Of a DNA stretch of 36,730 nucleotides, positions 15,501 through 24,596 are shown in pieces. Numbering within the stretch: the first letter of the stretch is position 1; the number at the start of each line of letters is the position of its first letter. Under the pieces are notes generated by a model. The model was not told where the DNA came from and did no database searches. It saw only the letters and a list, made by a program, of their open reading frames with translations. The DNA lies in contig JAOARG010000029.1 in the NCBI GenBank assembly GCA_025210655.1, forward strand, positions 1-36,730, given 5' to 3'. The stretch comes from Bacillota bacterium. Lineage in GTDB: Bacteria; Bacillota; Clostridia; Peptostreptococcales; Acidaminobacteraceae. The translations under genes were made by a program, and so were the position numbers.

Positions 15501-15917
15501 ACCAATAATATCTATAATTTTATTGTCCACATCCTGTACCCTATCAAGAATCTCTTCTGTAACTCCTTCACTTTCAATAGAAAGTCTAACCTTATCAGAA
15601 AGAACACCATTAGTATTTTTATTACTCTTAAAACTTCTCTCTACTGTTACTATTTTATTTTGTCCATTTATATTAATATCAAAGCTGAAGTTTATAAATG
15701 CCTTCTTCATATCTGAATTTATAAAACTTTTAGACCCCCTAGGAATACTTCCTGTACCATATAAGGCTATGATTATGGAATCAAGAATAGTAGATTTACC
15801 ACTTCCCGTAGGGCCAAATATACCAAATATTCCAGATGACAAAAGAAGATCAAAGTCTATACTCTGCTCTTCCTTAATATTGTTTATTCCTTTTATCCTT
15901 AGATTTATGGGCTTCAT
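12498..15917 (-). CDS. sbcC: SbcC, ATPase subunit of the SbcCD (Rad50/Mre11-type) nuclease
   Basis: 1139 residues, normal length. N-terminal Walker A FGPTGSGKSTILDSI (about 33-47) and the Q-loop region; two long coiled coils (about 170-560 and 590-1000) meet at a zinc hook CPVC near residue 569; the C-terminal half has signature SLSGGESFLTSLSMALAL and Walker B FFFLDEGFGTLD. SbcCD opens hairpins and cleaves protein-blocked DNA ends, and prevents long palindromes from persisting. That is notable because this window contains several long palindromes. The gene overlaps sbcD upstream and the phosphatase downstream by four bases each. Confidence 0.96.
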   Translation of the reverse strand: MKPINLRIKGINNIKEEQSIDFDLLLSSGIFGIFGPTGSGKSTILDSIIIALYGTGSIPRGSKSFINSDMKKAFINFSFDININGQNKIVTVERSFKSNKNTNGVLSDKVRLSIESEGVTEEILDRVQDVDNKIIDIIGLRSEDFVKSVVLPQGKFSEFLKLSGKNRRDMLERILNLEKYGSKLQDKIRRIRRELDKDIEVVRGKLAVLGDRTSKELKEIEKDRKDADKEKEEKKSQLLELDKRIELIGKRDRTAKEIEELKALVNEYEDNIDYWNGVKESLELTKKCQPILKIDDDIKSNEVIRSDLRLSEEALREKHTNMKKQLIDLENKLESIFLEKKESLPQKKLYQKQLETILELKEKLDKLSRKLTLKDTESQELKNEILSIKNHLKEIDENKKEKESILRDTVDKIEEMTVDIHFRESLKSLVDLLKERKSLSEDIKKNKCEKDINKKSLAESEETVDKLEKSKKDLEEKIVNSKEAEKELKKHMDELAKEISLEDSIRENIDLIKNNLSGLQEDLNKSKNSLNGKKSEERKLRKLVDNEMDSFDLSVIGMAIRDKLNEGDVCPVCMGTYNHLGLMETREGAFSSDILQVIQSREKLMSLSFEISHMDMEIEKIVKGIDKEDIRKEDLEDKLKTIMVKKKKMDEAAVKMNSLLDDIDIKESKVREVEKEIILLTLKMKRNMEDVENIEIRIADSEKSLSAVNYEIDKLSIDEKYPEDKLKTILDNEKKVNDLRIVRSELDNQLIVINNNYNEKNLRIVSLERDMDNSLKIIKDLSIEVNEVESQIGLDHIQKDTRTQYEEISSYIDNFEKNELDTQEDLRMVKNRFDNLDKNYNDLCQKILNYGEIIEKLENELYSMFKSLELPDDYKERIYDKESFESLNSDYYMGLEKYNNSKSRFELLTKDLNNYQGINETIEEALSSKEEVQISYNEIIKKLGNFDVIIEEYKMKLQQVIELEKEKSHIEKSIHDYSIINDLIKGNKLVDFISKGEMEYILADATNRLMKLTGNRYSLGMDMNGNFIVSDYYNSGISRDINSLSGGESFLTSLSMALALSSKIQMKSKSNIDFFFLDEGFGTLDSETLETVLSSLEKLKFEQLSVGIISHVEEIKHRINSKIVLEKEDSNTKIKMIVG

Positions 15918-17110
15918 ATTTCTTCCCCCTCTTCTACAAGGCTAAGAAACTTCCTTAGAATATCATCTTCCGGTTCACTAGAATAAGTATTCATATAAAA
16001 GTTTTTAAAAACTTGATCTATTTTTTCTTCTTTAAATTCCACACTTTCCCTATCCGCTTCCCTTGAGATTATAGGTACAATTGATAAGATATCTTCCTTC
16101 ATGGATTTCATCTTCTTTATCTCATCCTGAAGCAGTGGTCTATCCATCTCTATTTCTATATAAGACCACACCTGTCTATCTATATTTTCTTCAAGATATT
16201 CCATAGACTCATCCACAGATTTAAATCTCCATACCTCAATAGGTTTGACATTTCTAAGGGGAATAATATCCAGGCTCTTAAGCTTGGAGTCCTCGGTCTC
16301 AATAAGTATTACTGACTTTGATATCGTTTCTTCTCCCCTTGAATAGGGAAGTATAGATCCTGAATAATAAACATTCTTAGATCTACTAATCACTTGGGGT
16401 TTATGAAAATGTCCTAGGGCACAGTAGTCCGCCTTTTCAGGAAACATTCCCTTCTCAATACCCATAGTTCCACCTAACTGAATAGATCTTTCTGAATCAC
16501 TGGTGTCCCCACCAACAGCAAACATATGTCCAACAAACATATTAAAGTGCTCCTCCGAAAAGCCCTCATCAATTTTATTGAATATGTCTGCAAGTATTGA
16601 TTTAAAACCATCAAAGTGTTCTTTTTCTTCAATAGAATTTGAATAAAATCTCTTGAGTCTACTTTCACCGGGATAGGGTAAAAGGCCAAGATTAAGTATC
16701 TCATTTTCAAAATCAATTATCATATTGTAACCATTGAAAGTAAGACCTTCTTGGGGCTTTTCAAGATATCCATTCATATCCCCTGGATAGGAAACTACAT
16801 AAGCCCCGTGATCTCTTGATAAAATATTTGAGGCTGTTATTCGATCAGGTGAATCGTGATTTCCTGATACAATTATTATTTTCCTTTCTCCACCCTTACC
16901 AAGTTTTTTTATTGTCTTATAAAAAAGTCTTTCAGCTGCCGATGGAGGATTATAGGTATCATATATATCCCCAGCAATAACAATAGCATCCACATCATTT
17001 TTTTCTACTATTTCAATAATATCTTCTAATATTTCTTCCTGTTCTTCAATTCTCGAAAAGCCTTCAAGGCTCTTACCAAGATGCCAGTCCGATGTATGGA
17101 GTATCTTCAT
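15914..17110 (-). CDS. sbcD: SbcD, Mre11-type nuclease subunit of SbcCD
   Basis: 398 residues. Calcineurin-like phosphoesterase motifs are intact: HTSDWHLGK at the N-terminus, AGDIYDTYNPP, SGNHDSP, GHMFAVGG and ALGHFHKP. These hold two metal ions for 3'-5' exonuclease and hairpin endonuclease activity. The C-terminal part (about 280-398) is the capping and SbcC-binding region. It directly precedes and overlaps sbcC. Confidence 0.96.
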   Translation of the reverse strand: MKILHTSDWHLGKSLEGFSRIEEQEEILEDIIEIVEKNDVDAIVIAGDIYDTYNPPSAAERLFYKTIKKLGKGGERKIIIVSGNHDSPDRITASNILSRDHGAYVVSYPGDMNGYLEKPQEGLTFNGYNMIIDFENEILNLGLLPYPGESRLKRFYSNSIEEKEHFDGFKSILADIFNKIDEGFSEEHFNMFVGHMFAVGGDTSDSERSIQLGGTMGIEKGMFPEKADYCALGHFHKPQVISRSKNVYYSGSILPYSRGEETISKSVILIETEDSKLKSLDIIPLRNVKPIEVWRFKSVDESMEYLEENIDRQVWSYIEIEMDRPLLQDEIKKMKSMKEDILSIVPIISREADRESVEFKEEKIDQVFKNFYMNTYSSEPEDDILRKFLSLVEEGEEI

Positions 17111-17160
17111 TCACCCACCTACTTTCTAAATCATCTAGAAAAATATATTTATCTAGATAT

Positions 17161-17685
17161 TTATCTTTTTTTCTTCTTACTCTTTTTGTTTTCCCTTACT
17201 ACGTGGTTTTTAAGTACCTTTTCAACTATTTGTCTATCCTTCTTGTCAATTACCAGGTACTTAGAATTTTTTGATGAGTGTCTTATAAATCTTACTGTAA
17301 GTCTCTCTGGATTTTTACCCGGATGAAATTCATAGTTCTTAATGTCTGTATATAGAAGAACAAAATCTGGATTATATACACCATCTTCACACAACTTTGT
17401 CTTTGTATAAGCTTTTATAATCATTGAAGCACTACCGATAATAAGTATTACTGCTGCCATCAAATATAGGAAATTTGCCGTTACAATAGCATAACCAAGC
17501 ATAGCTCCTTCAAGTAATAGTGTTACATATCCTGATATTTTCAAATACTTTGCACTGTGATTATAATAATCAATTCCTTCAATGGACTGTGCCTTTCTTA
17601 TCTTATTGAATCTAATAAGTGTTTTAGATATATCATATGCATTTAGTGCAATAAATGAGTAAATAATAATCTCTAACCATCTCAT
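17161..17685 (-). CDS. Small membrane protein of unknown function
   Basis: 174 residues. One segment near the N-terminus (WLEIIIYSFIALNAYDI), then two more (about 52-72 and 72-92), followed by a soluble part of about 80 residues that ends in a very basic tail (KNHVVRENKKSKKKKR). The soluble part, with VYNPDFVLLYTDIKNYEFHPGKN and RHSSKNSKYLVIDKKDRQIVEKVL, resembles the small pleckstrin-like domains often attached to membrane segments, but I cannot assign a named family. It is in the operon, 16 bases after addA and 50 bases before sbcD. Confidence 0.8.
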   Translation of the reverse strand: MRWLEIIIYSFIALNAYDISKTLIRFNKIRKAQSIEGIDYYNHSAKYLKISGYVTLLLEGAMLGYAIVTANFLYLMAAVILIIGSASMIIKAYTKTKLCEDGVYNPDFVLLYTDIKNYEFHPGKNPERLTVRFIRHSSKNSKYLVIDKKDRQIVEKVLKNHVVRENKKSKKKKR

Positions 17686-17701
17686 AATTTTTTACCTCTC
17701 T

Positions 17702-20700
17702 CTACAACTTAATAAATTTGTCTACAGACATAAGATATATATATCTTTCCTTAACCCTTATGTCTCTAATCTTCTCAATTGCTGTGCTATAGTTTTCTAT
17801 CTGTTTCTTATACCTTCTTGCCACCTCTTCAGGTGAAGCTTCAACCTTATCAGTTTTATAATCTATAAGTACTGCCTGGCCATCCTCTACGAAGTAGCAA
17901 TCTATTATTCCCTGAAGAAGTAAAGAATCTCCCCTTAGTTCATCCATTTTAAGAACGAAAGGTACCTCCCTATATAGCTCATCAGAGTTAATCATTCTAT
18001 CACATATTGTACTCTTAGAAAACTTATATATGCTATTTAGGTCCACAAGTTCAATTTCTTCTGGCTTAATTAACTTTCGAGAAACAATAGCCTGAATCTG
18101 AGTATGAAGATCTTCCATTGAATCTATCTTAGAAAAATCAATAAGCAACATAAGACTATGGGTAAGGGTTCCTATATCCATACTGGAATAGCTATCTATC
18201 TCCTCTATAAACTTTGGTTTTTTAAACTCTTCCTTTAGTTTTATCTCCTGATCTAAAGAAATCTTTCCTTCCTTTATATTTTTGAGCATAGTTACTGTAA
18301 GCTTGGAAGGAATCATGGTATTCTCTTCATGGGAGTATGACCTTCCAAATACTTGGTCAAATTTCTTATACTCTTCATCTGAAGATACCATTTCCATAAG
18401 TTTATTTACCTTATCTTGATACTCTACAGTACTTTGAATTTCACCCTTCTTAATAAAGTCTATATTTGCAAACTGAAGTTCAAAACCTTCACCTTCATAT
18501 ATCTTATCAAACTCTGGACCGTTTCTTAATTCCAGATCAAGATTACTCACTAGACCCGGCATGACGAAATCAAGATATGAAGATGCTTTTCTATAAAAGA
18601 AAGAATTATCCTTGCCAGTCCATCCATCCACAGACTTTTCAATATCCTTTACAGAACCTAAGAGAATCAATTTGTTAACAGCCCTTGTAAGGGCAACATA
18701 AAATATTCTCATTTCCTCTTCAATAACTTCCCTTTTCTTTTTTAAAGATATGGCCTTTCTTATTAGGGACTCAGTCATGTATCTATTTTCATGATCTATA
18801 TACTTCATACCGATTCCAAGTTCTTTGTGAAAGACCATTTTTGAACGTACATCTTGAAAATTAAATCCCTTGCCCATACCAGAAAGAATTACAACTGGAA
18901 ACTCTAGTCCCTTTGATTTATGAATTGTCATAAATCTTACAACGTCATCTTTCGCTGATATCATACTTGCCGGACTATAATCATTTGAAGATGTTTTAGC
19001 CTTGTCTATATAATTTAAAAATCCAGACAAACCTGATATCCAATTTTTCTCATATGATACAGCCCTATCAATAAATAATCTAATATTTCCCTGCCTTACT
19101 TTACCCTTAACCATGGATCCAATATAATAATAAAATTCAGTCTCTAAAACAAGATCCCATATAAAGTCACCTAGTCCTTTAATATTTGAAAGTCGTCTAG
19201 ACTCTTTTAATAACTTAAAAAACTTTTTAATCTTATCTGAAATAGGGTTATCAAAGAGCTCCTTATATTTGTAGACAGCCTGATAAAAACTAGTATAATC
19301 ACCAGAAGTCCTAATTTCAACAAGTTCACTTACATTAAATCCACCAATCATAGATCTCATTACTGAAAGTAATTTTAAATCCTGAGTATTATTATTAATA
19401 AGGGATAAAAAATCAATCAGTATCTTAACTTCAAATTCGTCAAAATATCCCCTAGAATCATCCACATACATTGGTATATTCTCTTCAGCGAATACATTAT
19501 TATAAATATCAGTCAAATTCGATCCAGTTCTTGAGAGTATTACAATATCCCTATGGGATATTTCCCTAAATGACTTAGTCTTACCATCATAAATTTTCTG
19601 ACCTACTATTTCCTTTATATTGAGTGCAGCCTTTCGAGCTTCAATCTCCACCCATGTAAGACCATAAAGTTCTTCACCAAGATCAGATTGATCAGGTCTT
19701 TCTATTAGGTCCATCTTTGCTGTGAAACCCTCTTCCTTATCAAATTCAAGTCCCGGATAAAGCATGGAATCCTTATCATAATCAATATTATTGGTATCCA
19801 GATTCATTATTTTTTTGAATATCATATTAATAAATGATAGAACACCATCTGAACTTCTAAAATTTTTATTAAGGTCTATCTTTTCAGATATTTCATCACC
19901 CTTATAATCCCTATACTTTTCTAGGAAAAGTTCTGGTTCAGCAAGTCTAAATCCATATATACTTTGCTTGACATCCCCAACAAGGAATAAATTGTTTTCC
20001 CTCTTTATCATTCCAACTATTGTTTCCTGAATAATATTATTATCCTGATACTCATCAACAAATATATATTTGAATTTTCTCCTATAATAATCTGATATAT
20101 CTGTATCTTTCAAAATATCAATAGACATGTGTTCAATATCATTAAAATCTAGAAGATTATTTTCAATTTTCGCCTGAAGAAATTCTTCATGAAAAGACTC
20201 TACTATTCTTATTATTACATCAAGATTATTCTTAGAAAATTCTAGGGACTTAATAAAGGATTCCCCTTTGAAAAATGCTAAAAATCCCTTTATCTCTCCT
20301 ATTACTTTCTTTTTATAATAATCCCTTAAAGCTTTTACCTTTTCAAGAAGCTCTGGATCCACTTCTTCTTTTCTTGACTTAGATATTCTTTTTAAAGTTT
20401 TAAAAGACACTTCCGAGACATTATGAAGTATATCTTCCAGTTCACTGCACTCCATAAGTTTTCTTATATAATCTAAATCAGATTCCAAAGCCTCCACATA
20501 TTCGAGAGGTCCCATATCCTTATTAGCTATTTCTATAGCTTGAAGAAGGGAATTTTCACCACTCTTAATTATTTCAACTATCTCTTCTTTTAAGAAAGCT
20601 CCCCATTTAGTATCGGAAATATTTTTGGACTTTCCCTGTTCTATAGAAAGCTCCCTTAGCCATCCGATTGGATCAGGTTTAGAAAGGATAAATCCATAAA

Positions 20701-21232
20701 CAGTTTCAATTATTTCAATTAATTTTGAATCATTTCTGTTACCAGTAAAGGACTCAACAAGATTTACAAAGTCTTCTTCTTCCTTGAGATACTCAGCTTC
20801 CAGAACCTCTTCAAGAACTTGAGTCTTTATAAAATCAATTTCTGTTGAATCTCCAATTCTAAAATCAGGATCAATCTCAATTTTATGAAAATTGTTTCTT
20901 ATCACATCAATACAAAATGAATGAAGCGTCTTTATATTTGCCCTTGGAAGCAAGGTAAGCTGTCTTCTGTAAAAATCCCCTAAGTGGCTTTTTTTCTTTA
21001 GATTTTCAAGAAGCTTTTTCTGAATCCTTTCTTTCATTTCACCTGCTGCAGCATTTGTGAATGTAACAATAAGAAATCTATCTATATCTACCTTTTCGTC
21101 CTCAATTAGGGATACTATTCTTTCAACTAGAACAGCTGTTTTTCCTGAACCGGCCGCTGCTGATACAAGAATGTTCTTATCCCTAAGCTGTATACATTTC
21201 AGCTGTTCATCAGTCCACCCCATTATCATCAC
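17702..21232 (-). CDS. addA: AddA, helicase-nuclease subunit of AddAB
   Basis: 1176 residues. UvrD-type helicase: Q motif WTDEQLKCI, Walker A AAAGSGKT (25-32), FVDEYQDNN (motif II), LVGDVKQSIYGFR (motif III), later MTIHKSKGLEFPVV and YVALTRAVNKL. The C-terminal RecB-type nuclease domain has LLQGIIDCYF and LIDYKTDKVE. AddAB resects double-strand breaks for RecA loading and replaces RecBCD in Firmicutes. Three ATGs lie close together at the start; the one at 21221-21223 (MGWTDEQ) is an equally good choice. The gene overlaps the end of addB. Confidence 0.96.
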   Translation of the reverse strand: MMIMGWTDEQLKCIQLRDKNILVSAAAGSGKTAVLVERIVSLIEDEKVDIDRFLIVTFTNAAAGEMKERIQKKLLENLKKKSHLGDFYRRQLTLLPRANIKTLHSFCIDVIRNNFHKIEIDPDFRIGDSTEIDFIKTQVLEEVLEAEYLKEEEDFVNLVESFTGNRNDSKLIEIIETVYGFILSKPDPIGWLRELSIEQGKSKNISDTKWGAFLKEEIVEIIKSGENSLLQAIEIANKDMGPLEYVEALESDLDYIRKLMECSELEDILHNVSEVSFKTLKRISKSRKEEVDPELLEKVKALRDYYKKKVIGEIKGFLAFFKGESFIKSLEFSKNNLDVIIRIVESFHEEFLQAKIENNLLDFNDIEHMSIDILKDTDISDYYRRKFKYIFVDEYQDNNIIQETIVGMIKRENNLFLVGDVKQSIYGFRLAEPELFLEKYRDYKGDEISEKIDLNKNFRSSDGVLSFINMIFKKIMNLDTNNIDYDKDSMLYPGLEFDKEEGFTAKMDLIERPDQSDLGEELYGLTWVEIEARKAALNIKEIVGQKIYDGKTKSFREISHRDIVILSRTGSNLTDIYNNVFAEENIPMYVDDSRGYFDEFEVKILIDFLSLINNNTQDLKLLSVMRSMIGGFNVSELVEIRTSGDYTSFYQAVYKYKELFDNPISDKIKKFFKLLKESRRLSNIKGLGDFIWDLVLETEFYYYIGSMVKGKVRQGNIRLFIDRAVSYEKNWISGLSGFLNYIDKAKTSSNDYSPASMISAKDDVVRFMTIHKSKGLEFPVVILSGMGKGFNFQDVRSKMVFHKELGIGMKYIDHENRYMTESLIRKAISLKKKREVIEEEMRIFYVALTRAVNKLILLGSVKDIEKSVDGWTGKDNSFFYRKASSYLDFVMPGLVSNLDLELRNGPEFDKIYEGEGFELQFANIDFIKKGEIQSTVEYQDKVNKLMEMVSSDEEYKKFDQVFGRSYSHEENTMIPSKLTVTMLKNIKEGKISLDQEIKLKEEFKKPKFIEEIDSYSSMDIGTLTHSLMLLIDFSKIDSMEDLHTQIQAIVSRKLIKPEEIELVDLNSIYKFSKSTICDRMINSDELYREVPFVLKMDELRGDSLLLQGIIDCYFVEDGQAVLIDYKTDKVEASPEEVARRYKKQIENYSTAIEKIRDIRVKERYIYLMSVDKFIKL

Positions 21233-24200
21233 CGCCCTTTCCAGTCTTTTTCTTCATTAATTCCATTGCCTGTTCCTTACTCATCTTAGCCATAACATTG
21301 TAATTATTGTCCGGTAGATTTGAATCAAACTGACATATATTTTTATAATCACAATACTCACAAGCCTTAAATCCATTTTTATCACATGGTTTAATTGATA
21401 TGTCCCCATCCATAATTCTCTTTCCTAATTCCAAAGCTTTTATCTCAATATACTCCATAAGTATATCTAAATCTTCCCTAGAATAAGCTGATGAATTTTT
21501 AGATAGACTGGCATCCTTATTTAGCTTGGCATTTATTATATCTGATTTTTTATTTTCTACTATATTTTTATCCATTGCACTTATAACATCCATATCATCA
21601 ACAAATATACCATTCATCTTTAATTGACCCATGATTTCTTTTTCTATCTCCTGGAAATCATCCTCAACAATAGTATCCTTTTCAACAATGGGATCATCTA
21701 TTCTAAAGTAAAATGTTCCACCTAATTTCCCTTGATTTTCACTGTTTTTTTGATATGCCATGGAATACAGTCCCAACTGCATCTGCAATCCATAATATAA
21801 ATCATCAAAGCTAAATTCCTTTGCCCCGGATTTATAATCGATTATCCTAAAATACTTTCCACTTTCATTCTCATAGCTATCTATTCTATCTATTCTTCCC
21901 TGTACTAGAAGCTCTGACTCTTTATCCTCTAAAATAAGAGGTCCGATATTTGCAGAAGAATTTGAATCATCAAAGGCAACTTCATGACCTATAGGAGTAA
22001 ATTCGCTATTGTTAATCTGATTAAACAATGTATCAATAGCTCTTTTAGAAACCCTTTTAATTTTTTTAGAGAGATATTTATATCTACTGGAACTATCTAA
22101 AATACCACCATTGTAAGTAAGAATTAATCTATTAAGAATAGAATCAACCATTTCTTCCTTAGTATTTTCATCTAATTTGTCCCATGTAATATCCCTTCTA
22201 TACATTTCTTTACCAAAATGCTCAAGGGCATCATGAAATAAAAGTCCCATATCAGGATAATCAACGATATATTCCTTAAGATCCTTTGGCCTAAGTACAT
22301 ATTTGACAAAATGAGCGAATGGACAAAGAACAAATTTTTCTAGTCTTGATATTGAAACTCCAAGGGGATTAGTATATAGCTGACCAAGCAATTTCTTATC
22401 TATACTTGTGACTATGTTACTATGATATAATCCATCCCTTACTGATTCCCCATATCCATTTTCTAAGAACCATCTAAATAGAGGAATAAGTTCATCTTTT
22501 CCTTCTGGATTTTTTACAATATCCCTAGAAATACTGGCAAATCTATTAAGGGCATCCCCCTTGCTATATAAATCCTCAGTATCAAGCTTTATGTCCCTAT
22601 GAAACTCCACTTCCAACTTAGGGAATATCATAGCTATTCTATCAAGAATATATGATCCCCTTATTGTTTTTCCGTCAATATCCCCTTGTGAATAGGATAG
22701 TACTAATAAATCCTTTGGCTTTGACAGTACTTGATATATCAATAGATTCTCATCCAGTACCATATTTTGAATATTACTCTTAATAGGAAGTCTATTTTCT
22801 ATCATGGATGATTTCTCTTCATCCACTAATATACCTGCCTCCTGATGGTTTGAAGGTATTACCCCATCATTCATACCAAGTACAAATAGGGCTTTAATAT
22901 CGTGGGATTTGGATCTATCTATTGAACCCACCAGAATTTCATCAAGTGTAGATGGTATAACCCCCAGTTCAATACTTTGCAATCCCATTTCAAGAACATT
23001 AACATATTCCTTTAGGCTTATCTTTTCATCACCTAGTATTTCAACAATCTGATCCAGGGTATCAATAATACTTTCCCATACCTGAGAATGGGCATTATAG
23101 TATTCGTATCTCCCCTCTTCATATACATCCCTTAGCCAAGATGCAACATTGTCTTCAAATCCTATATCAATCAGCTTTTTATATAATAATTTAGTAAACT
23201 CCCTAGGACTAAGATTCCTTTTTACTGGAATCATTCCTTCAAACATATGATGAAGTTTTTTTCTAGCCTCTTCAATTATTTCTATATCAGGATATCTACT
23301 GTCCTCAAATACATCAAACCATTTATTTCCCCTTATTCCCTTTTCAAAAGAATAATTCTCTAATAGATTAATTTCTTCAAATGTCATATCAGTAAGACCT
23401 GTTTTAAGGAAATTAAATATATCTTCCCTTTTGAAATTTAAAAGCATAGACCTTAGATAAGAAAGAAGAAACTTTATAGCTGGGCTATTCAAACTACTCT
23501 TTTTCGTATCAATAAACATATGAAGATCGTGAAGTCTAAAGACCCTTTTAATAATATTTTCATAGGTATCCATATTGTTGGTAACTACAGCTATATCTCT
23601 ATATCTATAACCCTCTTCGTGGATAAGTTTGTCAATACTGTGGGCAACAAGTTCAACTTCTTTTTCTATAGACTGAACACAGTTGACCTTTATACTTTCG
23701 GTCTCCCTTTCATATTCATCAAATGGATATCTAAATAGATTTTTTTCAAGGTGATTAATCTCCTCATTTTCCACTTGGCGATCGGTAAAAACTTTACTTT
23801 CTTTTATATTATTTCTCTCCGCTATATCTCTAATCCCCTCAAGCATTTTCCTTACAGGAGAAAAAAGTTCACTATCCCTTTCATCCCTATGATCAAACAC
23901 ACCTGAAATATTTAGATTTTCAGAAACCTTGGCAACTTCCTCAAGTATTTTAAATTCTTGACCTGTTAATCCATTGAATCCATCAACATATATAGTGCTC
24001 CCCTTTACTCTATCCCAAGCTGAAATAGATCTAATAAGAATTTCAAATTTATCATCACTATCTACATATGTATTCTCTAAAAACTCATTAAACTTACCGT
24101 ATATAGACTTGATATCAGAAATTTTACCCTTCAAAAGACTTGAGCTGGCTTCTCCTATTTGATATTCCAGATCATGCTCATTTATTCTATTTCTTTTAAA

Positions 24201-24575
24201 TTCACTTACCAGTCTGGAAAACTCCCTTAGAAAACCAAGCCTATTGTAAGAGTTTTTAAAGACCTTAAGCTCTTCCTTATTATCATCAAAAATCTTTTTC
24301 AGAGCCATCATACGTCCTACTTCGTCAAGAACAGGAAAATCAAGACCCCTTACCTCCTGAAAAACCATGTGGGAAAGCCTCTCGAAACTTAAAATCTCAA
24401 GATTAATCATACCCTCCATATTCATTTTTTCTATAAAGTCCCTCTCCGCCTGTAATGTAAACTGCTCAGGCACTATCATTATGACCTTTTTATTCAGTGA
24501 AAGCTTCTTCTTTATTTCATTTAGCATATAATAAGTTTTTCCAGAAGCTGAACGTCCAATTATATATCTAATCAT
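21210..24575 (-). CDS. addB: AddB, second subunit of AddAB with an iron-sulfur nuclease domain
   Basis: 1121 residues. P-loop GRSASGKTYY near the N-terminus; an inactivated helicase-like body that in relatives recognises Chi; C-terminal RecB-type nuclease with LVQGRIDRIDSY and RIIDYKSGAKEF. Four cysteines for the [4Fe-4S] staple are present: one in FVLCPFAHF (about residue 800) and CEYCDYKNIC at 1072-1081. The reading frame overlaps the start of addA, the usual addB-addA order. Confidence 0.96.
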   Translation of the reverse strand: MIRYIIGRSASGKTYYMLNEIKKKLSLNKKVIMIVPEQFTLQAERDFIEKMNMEGMINLEILSFERLSHMVFQEVRGLDFPVLDEVGRMMALKKIFDDNKEELKVFKNSYNRLGFLREFSRLVSEFKRNRINEHDLEYQIGEASSSLLKGKISDIKSIYGKFNEFLENTYVDSDDKFEILIRSISAWDRVKGSTIYVDGFNGLTGQEFKILEEVAKVSENLNISGVFDHRDERDSELFSPVRKMLEGIRDIAERNNIKESKVFTDRQVENEEINHLEKNLFRYPFDEYERETESIKVNCVQSIEKEVELVAHSIDKLIHEEGYRYRDIAVVTNNMDTYENIIKRVFRLHDLHMFIDTKKSSLNSPAIKFLLSYLRSMLLNFKREDIFNFLKTGLTDMTFEEINLLENYSFEKGIRGNKWFDVFEDSRYPDIEIIEEARKKLHHMFEGMIPVKRNLSPREFTKLLYKKLIDIGFEDNVASWLRDVYEEGRYEYYNAHSQVWESIIDTLDQIVEILGDEKISLKEYVNVLEMGLQSIELGVIPSTLDEILVGSIDRSKSHDIKALFVLGMNDGVIPSNHQEAGILVDEEKSSMIENRLPIKSNIQNMVLDENLLIYQVLSKPKDLLVLSYSQGDIDGKTIRGSYILDRIAMIFPKLEVEFHRDIKLDTEDLYSKGDALNRFASISRDIVKNPEGKDELIPLFRWFLENGYGESVRDGLYHSNIVTSIDKKLLGQLYTNPLGVSISRLEKFVLCPFAHFVKYVLRPKDLKEYIVDYPDMGLLFHDALEHFGKEMYRRDITWDKLDENTKEEMVDSILNRLILTYNGGILDSSSRYKYLSKKIKRVSKRAIDTLFNQINNSEFTPIGHEVAFDDSNSSANIGPLILEDKESELLVQGRIDRIDSYENESGKYFRIIDYKSGAKEFSFDDLYYGLQMQLGLYSMAYQKNSENQGKLGGTFYFRIDDPIVEKDTIVEDDFQEIEKEIMGQLKMNGIFVDDMDVISAMDKNIVENKKSDIINAKLNKDASLSKNSSAYSREDLDILMEYIEIKALELGKRIMDGDISIKPCDKNGFKACEYCDYKNICQFDSNLPDNNYNVMAKMSKEQAMELMKKKTGKGGDDNGVD

Positions 24576-24596
24576 ATAAATACCTCCAGGCTACCA

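Noticed and set aside
15409..15945. 178-codon plus-strand frame opposite sbcC
   Set aside because: Antisense shadow of the SbcC N-terminus, which has clear Walker motifs in the other frame.
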